Positions 57,723 to 64,000 of a stretch of DNA of 64,000 bases are shown here, in pieces. The position numbers and the translations under genes are program-made. The DNA lies in the NCBI GenBank assembly GCA_037976565.1, contig CP137668.1:28907373-28971372 (forward strand), in the 5' to 3' direction. The notes under the pieces are model-generated. The model was not told the DNA's origin. It made no database searches and worked only from the letters and a program-made list of their open reading frames with translations. How positions within the stretch are numbered: position 1 is the first letter of the stretch; each line of letters begins with the position of its first letter. The DNA comes from Mesocentrotus franciscanus. Lineage: Eukaryota > Echinodermata > Echinoidea > Camarodonta > Strongylocentrotidae.

Positions 57723-58309
57723 AAATTGAGAACTCAAGTTTATCTTTTAACACGAAGATTCAAACAGATTCTAACTACTCATTATTTTTCATATGAAAGT
57801 AAACAAATATGAACCAATGCCCTTGAACACCCAGGGTAAAGACTGCACGAAAAAACATTTGAAAAAGATCTTACCTTGACGGAAACACCATAGTCTAACA
57901 GGTTACAAATCTGCATAAAGCTAACAGTACTTATGCAAGGGGTTAATATTAAATGTTTGGGCATCTCAATATGTAGGCCTATACTGCCAACAATATAATG
58001 CTATCTTGTGTCAAACTGAACGTTGGACCAGGGATCCTCCCATCTCCCTGGTTAGACCTTGAATGACGCGTTCAGTAGGTACGAGATTAAAAACACTGTG
58101 CTGTAATCAGCAGGATGAACATGCTTAGTCACACAAAGTGCTGTTTTTATTTATAGGCCTATATTATCCATGTAATTGAAACCGCCGCTTCTATGTACAA
58201 TATGTGTGTATTTAACTCCAATATGTAGACATTGGATAAGGCGTTACAATGACTGTAATTTGTTTCATTATCAATACTATCATTATTGATATTGTTATAG
58301 TCATAATAG

Positions 58310-58615
58310 TAATGATAATACCAACAACAACAACAACAACGGTAGCAGGAACAACAACAATAACAACATTAACACCAACAAGAATAACAAAAACAACAAT
58401 AACAATAATAGGCCCATATAACAATATTGACACTGATGATGATGATAATAATTATACTACTACCACTACTTCTACTATTACTACTACTACTACTACTACT
58501 ACTACTACAACTACCTCTACTACTACTATTACTACTACTACAACTATACTACTAATGATGATAATACATGTAATAATAACAACACTGATGATAATGATAA
58601 TAATATTATTAGTAA
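58310..58615. repeat. Trinucleotide repeats (ACA/ATA)n and (ACT)n
   Basis: An acaacaacaaca run at 58322-58400 is followed by actactactact at 58455-58550. Thr- and Val-rich open frames are artefacts. Confidence 0.85.
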
Positions 58616-58640
58616 CATTGTAAGCTTGTAGTATTAATGG

Positions 58641-59690
58641 TGGAGAGTGGCAAATTTCCAGTTTCAACCTCTCAACTACACAACAATGTTTTTCTATGAA
58701 ACAGTATTATAATTATGTTGTGTAGTTGTATTGTGCTTTTTGATGCTATTATTTGTCTATATCAATATAACTGTATCATTTTTAATACTTTTCTGTGTAA
58801 ACCTTCAAATTTTCAATTCTTTATTTTACTTTTTAAAGTAAAGAGATTTGTACAGATACTCCTACATGACTCGGACAGAAACTAAAAAGAATTCAAAATT
58901 TCGGTACATAATGATTTTAATAGCAGAATCTCTGAACGATTAAAACAAATATTAAACTTTTTACAGCAATAATCAGCTTCATTAGGTCATCATATTGAAT
59001 TTTATTCAGCATAATTTATCAACTTTGCATTTTAAGTAGAATTGATGTTAGTGATAATGACAAAAATAACATTAAAGTGCTTCATACATAGCGCTCATGT
59101 CCGACTCGCCGCGACGGGAGATCCTGGCGCCCCAGGAAAATCATCCCGTTTACAGGTGAGGACTTTAATAAGTTGTTAATGTGAAGAGCGAAATCATAAT
59201 TATCAAGTATCGGGTCTAAGCTAAAGACATGTCTTATGTTTAGGTCCGAGGTAGCGTTAGCATTATGGTAGGATCATGGCTATTATAGGGTTAGGGTTAC
59301 ACATGGGTGGAGAGTGGCAAATGTACATGATTGCCGAATGATGTCAGTGCCAGTCTCAACCTCTTGATTTCACAAATATGTACTAGTATATCTATGAAAC
59401 AGAATAATATCTCTATATCATGGTTGTCTTTTCTGTGTATGCCTTGAACATTGCTTTTATTTTACTATATAAAAGGAGATAAAGATTCATACAGAATGCA
59501 CCTACATTACTCAGACAGTAACTAAAGAGAATTCCAAATTTCGCTACATTATAATTTTAATAGAAGAATCTCTGAACGATTAAAACAAATACATGTATTA
59601 CACCTTTTACAACAATATTCAGCTTGATTAGGTTATCCTATTGAATTTTATTCAGCAAAATTTGTCATAACAACTTTGCATTTTTTCAAA
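58641..59690. repeat. Two direct copies of an approximately 390-bp segment
   Basis: 58641-59035 and 59308-59685 share tggagagtggcaaat, cctacat.actc.gacag.aact, aatctctgaacgattaaaac and attgaattttattcagca in the same order. The 59092-59160 SINE-like piece and a short gggttagggtt motif lie between them. Confidence 0.75.
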
Positions 59691-59889
59691 ATGATGTCTG
59701 TACACTATGCATTGGTATCATGATATCTAAAAGATTTACGAGAGTGATAAAACATTATGATTATGAAAAAGTTTAGGCAATATAATAAAATGCTTTCATG
59801 TTTTTTTCTTTTTCATTTTAAATTTCTTCATATCTTATGCCCCCACTTTATTCCCTTAATGTGTCTGCGAATATTAGCTGTCCTGTTGA

Positions 59890-60143
59890 CAGTGTCGTAG
59901 CGTGAGTTCATCCACTAAGGCGGTACTGGAACGATGGGGGGCACCGGTCTTACTAGGAAAATGAAATTCGAATTCGCTAGACTATATTGCTAAGGGGGAG
60001 GGTGTGAGGGTGTGGGAAATGGTCCAGGCGCCTTCTTTTCTCCTTCTTATACCCGTCTCCCTTTCCCCTTTCTTTGAATTGTTTTTATTTTTTTCGGATG
60101 GAAGGGGCACGTACCCCCGTGCGCCGATGTAGCTACGCCAATG
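59890..60143. mobile_element. Small hAT-like MITE
   Basis: Ends CAGTGTCGTAGCG and, inverted, CATTGGCGTAGCTACATCGG. Flanks cctgttga and cctctgga match at 6 of 8 positions, a plausible decayed duplication. It contains GC-richer ggggggcaccgg text. Confidence 0.55.
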
Positions 60144-60591
60144 CCTCTGGAAACATATGGTCAATTGGTATTATACCGCAATGCAATATTGTTTTAGATC
60201 ACCTCTTTCACTACAAATATTATAATTATCCTGTTTGTTTTCATTTGGCGCGGTGGACATCGTAAAAGTTGTCCTATTATTGTCCAGAAAATAAAAATTT
60301 TCACAGTTTTAGACATTGGTCATGATTCAGTTCATATGCGGGAATTGATTTTACACGAACTTGTAATCACCACGGCAAATAAAGGAATGATAGTTGAGAC
60401 AAACCACATACGTATGCGCTCAAAGGTCAATCAATATTATCGGAGCCCTAAATAGCCATATAGTTTACTCCAACATACATTTCTATGTTAGAAGGTACTA
60501 TTTTGAGCTCCGGGTCTATGAATTGACCTTTGTACATGCCAGCGCTGCAAATGACACAAATATCTCCTGTAAGCAAGCTATGGTATAAACT
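60144..60591. other. Spacer 3' of the GH31 locus
   Basis: No recognised element. It presumably includes the 3' UTR on the minus strand. Confidence 0.4.
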
Positions 60592-62330
60592 TTATAATCT
60601 TGTGTAATAGAGAGCCTCTGAAAGAGGTACAGATACATTCCATATCCATTGTCCTCCATCATACATCACCCCGTCGATAGCATTTTGCCATCGACCAGAT
60701 GGTAGGTACACATCGCGAGAAAAAGTACCATTTTCGACGATGGGCGCTACCAATATGTCGTCTCCTACTAGGAACTGGTCATCACTGATCAGAGCGTCTT
60801 GATCCGTTGGTGCGATCCACCAGAGAGGTCGAATCATCGGTTTTCCTTCAGGAATTGCTTCCGTCTCGGCCAGATCAATCAGTATCGGTGTAATAACGTT
60901 CTCATGGAAACCAGTCCATCTGCGAGATATCTCGACTACTTCCGGGTCATCTTCGTATTGCCATGGTGCGATTGAATACTGCATTGACGGCATGAATGCT
61001 GTAATCTGGAGCCATCGGATGAAAAGTTCCTTGTCTGGGAGATAGGTCTCTCGAAAGCCTCCTTCATACACGTTGCCTCCTATCATATCCGCCAAGACGT
61101 ATGGATATCCTAGAACACTGAAGGATAAGGCAGATGTTATGAGTGTTTTCAGGCCGTTGTTCCAACCCCACTGAGAGTCTTTGTCCATCATCCTAACAAA
61201 GATTGGTTGGTCCTGCGTCTCAAAGCCTACTCGAACTTCAATCTGTGATCCCAGTTGAGCCGCAAGCTTTACCCAGCCGGTTGTGTACTCGCAAGGGTTG
61301 GAGATTAGTTCCATTGTCTTGTGATATCCTAGATAGTTGGTTTCGCCTGCGTCAAACTTAAAGGAATCGATGCCATACTGGGTACGGACATCCTCAAGCC
61401 TGTTGACAAACCAGGTGACCGCGTTGGGATTCGTTACATCAAGCATTCCAGCCTGTAGTCCTGCCCACCATCTTATCAAAGCTGTAGAACCATCTTCATT
61501 TTTCACCCAGTACCCATTCTCATCACCCTCAGTGAATGCATCAGTATTGAAATTTGCGAAAGGTGTTACCCAAAGCGTGACTCTGAAATTTTTGTCATGG
61601 AGCTCTTGGATCATCTGGATGGGATCGGGAACTTTTCGGAGTCAAAGAAGAAATCGCCGTAATTTCTTCCAGCATACCCATCATCAATCTCGATCTGGCT
61701 GTTGTTAAATCCATTGGAGATGATCTCGTCAGCGAAACCTAAAACAAGCGATTGGTTGACTGCTGTCTTGAATCTCGCCCAGGTGGACCAAATTGGAGAA
61801 CGCATCATTCTGGTATCAGGCAAACCCGTCGGTTTTTCCACGAATCTATCTGTCATATAATCGTGCACAACTCTGGTGTCATCACCAGTGCAGATAGTAT
61901 AATTGAGGAAAGCCGGTTCGTTGCTCGGATTGGGATAGTAGGATGATCCAAACTCTCCTCTGAAGCAAACCATGTTGTCGTTGTCGTAGTTGAGACTCAC
62001 ATGCAAGGGAGAATCATGTGATGCTCGTATAGCCACGCCCTTTGACGACAGCCAGTAGCGTTCGAGCACGGAGCCATAGTCGTTGTAATTGGCATACATG
62101 TCACCGGAGACATACATAGTCATTGATTCGTTCCACTCGCTGATTGGCCAATGTTGAAAGAACCTATTTGCGCTGCCGAACCACTGGTCATCGCCAAGTT
62201 CGAAACAGTCCTGAAGAATAACGTCGTTTGTCATTGCTTGCCAGCCAAAATGATGGCACCTGACGCCGCCGTCGTTTTCTGACTGGATATGTAAACGGGC
62301 TTTGGAAGACCACTCGTAACACTGATCAAC
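60592..62330 (-). pseudogene. GH31 unit B (downstream), frameshifted exon
   Basis: Acceptor cttcttcctgcag, phase 0. The exon reads VDQCYEWSSKARLHIQSEND through DFFFDSEKFP in one frame; after a missing base near 61626-61631 it resumes in another frame at DPIQMIQELHDKNFRV and continues to TAA at 60594-60592. Expected family order across the break is SEKFP-DP/N-xxM, so a single deleted base explains it. All catalytic residues downstream are intact. It could be a recent inactivating lesion or a sequencing/assembly error. Confidence 0.7.
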
Positions 62331-64000
62331 CTGCAGGAAGAAAATGTACAAGAAAACAAAATAGAAGCTGGTCATGTTAAGCACTTTCATGAAATAACAC
62401 ATATTTGAGACTATGTACATGTTTTAAAGTAGTCGAGACATGAGGATAGCAAAGGCTGATGTTATTATTTTTTTGACTAATTGACAAACGATCTTTCATT
62501 TCAGAATAATTTTGTTATTATGTGCCATAATATGCATGTGGCCTTGTTATTCGCTAAGGAAAAGTCGGACTGTATTGATTTTCAAGATGAACTATTTTAT
62601 GAGAATAATAACCCTTTTAGTAGAATTTTGACACATTTTATGATTGAATAATAATTGACTCAGGTACAATTGATCTTTTCAAATAAATATCTTCATTCAT
62701 TTCCGCCAAAAAAGGATGATTCACACAGTACAGCTTTTGTGATTAGAACCGGAAATTACCTTTATGTAATTAGAATCGGAAATTATACAATTAAAGAGTG
62801 ACACTTCTTGCACGTCAAGGATACAATGGAGAAAAGGCAATCAGGACATTACATAATCTTACCTCCTCTTTGCCGGAACAATCTATGGCTGAGTTTCCGA
62901 GCAGAAACCCGATCTGGCCTTTTAGTACAACCTCTTCATCATGTTGTATTTTTATATTACGATCTGCGGGGATGGGTAAGGCTGTTCCTTCCCTGGTATA
63001 ATAGAGAGCCTCTGAAAGAGGTACAGATACATTCCATATCCATTGTCCTCCATCATATATCTTCCCGTCGATAGCATTTTGCCATCGACCAGATGGTAGG
63101 TAAACATCGCGAGAAAGAGTACCATTTTCAACAATGGGCGCTACTAATATGTCGTCTCCTACTAGGAACTGGTCATCACTGATCAGAGCGTCTTGATCCG
63201 TTGGTGCAATCCACCAGAGAGGTCGAATCATCGGTTTTCCTTCAGGAATTGCTTCCATCTCAGCCAGATCAATCAGTATCGGTGTAATAACGTTCTCATG
63301 GAAACTGGTCCATCTGCGAGATATCTCGACTACTTCCGGGTCATCTTCGTATTGCCATGGTGCGATTGAATACTGCATTGACGGCATGAATGCTGTAATC
63401 TGGAGCCATCGGATGAAAAGTTCCTTGTCTGGGAGATAGGTCTCTCGAAAGCCTCCTTCATACACGTTGCCTCCTATCATATCCGCCAAGACGTATGGAT
63501 ATCCTAGAACACTGAAGGATAAGGCAGATGTTATGAGTGTTTTCAGGCCGTTGTTCCAACCCCACTGAGAGTCTTTGTCCATCATCCTAACAAAGATTGG
63601 TTGGTCCTGCGTCTCAAAGCCTACTCGAACTTCAATCTGTGATCCCAGTTGAGCCGCAAGCTTTACCCAGCCGGTTGTGTACTCGCAAGGGTTGGAGATT
63701 AGTTCCATTGTCTTGTGATATCCTAGATAGTTGGTTTCGCCTGCGTCAAACTTAAAGGAATCGATGCCATACTGGGTACGGACATCCTCAAGCCTGTTGA
63801 CAAACCAGGTGACCGCGTTGGGATTCGTTACATCAAGCATTCCAGCCTGTAGTCCTGCCCACCATCTTATCAAAGCTGTCGAACCATCTTCATTTTTCAC
63901 CCAGTACCCATTCTCATCACCCTCAGTGAATGCATCAGTATTGAAATTGGCGAAAGGTGTTACCCAAAGCGTAACTCTGAAATTTTTGTCATGGAGCTTT
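60592..64000 (-). CDS. MYORG-like GH31 glycosidase locus with tandem, probably fused catalytic domains; runs off the window
   Basis: Minus-strand exons: 64000(partial)-62863 and 62330-60592. Both encode GH31-type domains closely matching vertebrate MYORG (myogenesis-regulating glycosidase, a membrane-anchored secretory-pathway alpha-galactosidase). Landmarks are IWSTWARFK, QIEIDDGYAGRNYGDF, TLWVTPFANFN, DSFKFDAGE (nucleophile Asp), RMMDKDSQWGWNNGL (acid/base Asp), PYVLADMIGGN and PLWWIAPTDQDALISDDQFL. In the upstream unit the C-terminal YYTR is followed, without a stop, by EGTALPIPADRNIKIQHDEE and VVLKGQIGFLL, then a phase-0 donor (gtaagatt). The next exon begins VDQCYEWSSKARLHIQ. That segment looks like the start of the second unit, so one transcript could encode two fused GH31 domains. 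The second unit has a one-base frameshift near 61627 and ends ..YYTRL-TAA. The shared part is nearly identical at DNA level, implying recent duplication or an assembly artefact. Confidence 0.85.
62331..62862 (-). other. Intron between GH31 units A and B
   Basis: A 532-bp AT-rich interval with GT-AG borders on the minus strand. No transposon or ORF was recognised in it. The chance ORF running into it from exon B (through FYFVFLYIFFLQ) could encode a signal-anchor-like hydrophobic stretch, giving unit B an alternative start if the fusion is not used. Confidence 0.6.
62863..64000 (-). CDS. GH31 unit A (upstream), C-terminal two thirds, plus linker exon end
   Basis: The frame is open to the window edge, where LHDKNFRVTLWVTP is visible; the N-terminal part lies beyond 64000. 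It includes the nucleophile motif KFDAGE and the acid/base region KDSQWG. It reads past YYTR into about 43 further residues up to donor GAG|gtaag at 62862/62863. The segment ending DCSGKEE resembles the entry to the next unit rather than a GH31 C-terminus. Confidence 0.85.

Noticed and set aside
58212..58667. Thr-rich and Val-rich open frames
   Set aside because: They are translations of ACA and ACT trinucleotide repeats.

Overview
The window is eukaryotic: about 64 kb of AT-rich, intron-rich, transposon-rich DNA. It fits a marine invertebrate deuterostome, most likely an echinoderm such as a sea urchin. That placement is inference, resting on compact exons in large introns with GT-AG borders, abundant TTAA-flanked and hAT-type miniature elements, tRNA-derived SINEs, RTE and CR1/L2-like LINE pieces, an animal CACTA-type transposase and vertebrate-type TTAGGG arrays. 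No operon, ribosome binding site, CRISPR array or intact tRNA/rRNA gene was seen.

Four host genes can be assembled exon by exon, with consistent splice phase throughout. (1) A Bfr1-like coiled-coil protein on the + strand (six exons, 4284-15172; the 5' part lies outside the window). (2) A pyrroline-5-carboxylate reductase most like PYCR3 on the - strand (six exons, 32686-39911, complete, 269 aa). (3) A retinol dehydrogenase 8 / 17-beta-HSD1-like short-chain dehydrogenase on the - strand (five exons, 45519-56305, complete, 298 aa). (4) A MYORG-like GH31 glycosidase locus on the - strand (60592 to beyond 64000). In (4) the upstream catalytic domain runs without a stop into what looks like the N-terminal segment of a second, nearly identical catalytic domain, and the second copy carries a one-base frameshift. 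The genes are a mixed set with no shared pathway visible.

Layout: 1-4283, upstream intronic sequence with a GA microsatellite, a TIR element holding a long palindrome, and a pogo-like MITE. 4284-15172, Bfr1-like gene whose introns carry SINEs, a TTAA-flanked 1.2 kb element, hAT-like elements and MITEs. 15173-20060, AT-rich probable long 3' UTR. 20600-22870, two minisatellites (44 bp and 21 bp units). 23780-31640, decayed mobile DNA: CACTA transposase, SGNH-hydrolase ORF, RecQ helicase fragment. 32686-39911, PYCR3. 40572-43616, a foldback TTAA element carrying a hAT element with internal tandem repeats, then a LINE end. 44000-45500, C/A-rich low complexity. 45519-56305, the SDR gene, whose intron 2 holds a three-level nest (hAT > RTE > hAT MITE) with target-site duplications at the two inner levels. 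56400-60150, repeats and LINE ends. 60592-64000, the GH31 locus.

The most unusual items are the hAT element family built of about 20-27 bp GTGCCCC-type tandem repeats (two full-length copies, one with a perfect 8-bp target-site duplication), the nested insertion stack, and the fused tandem GH31 reading frame.
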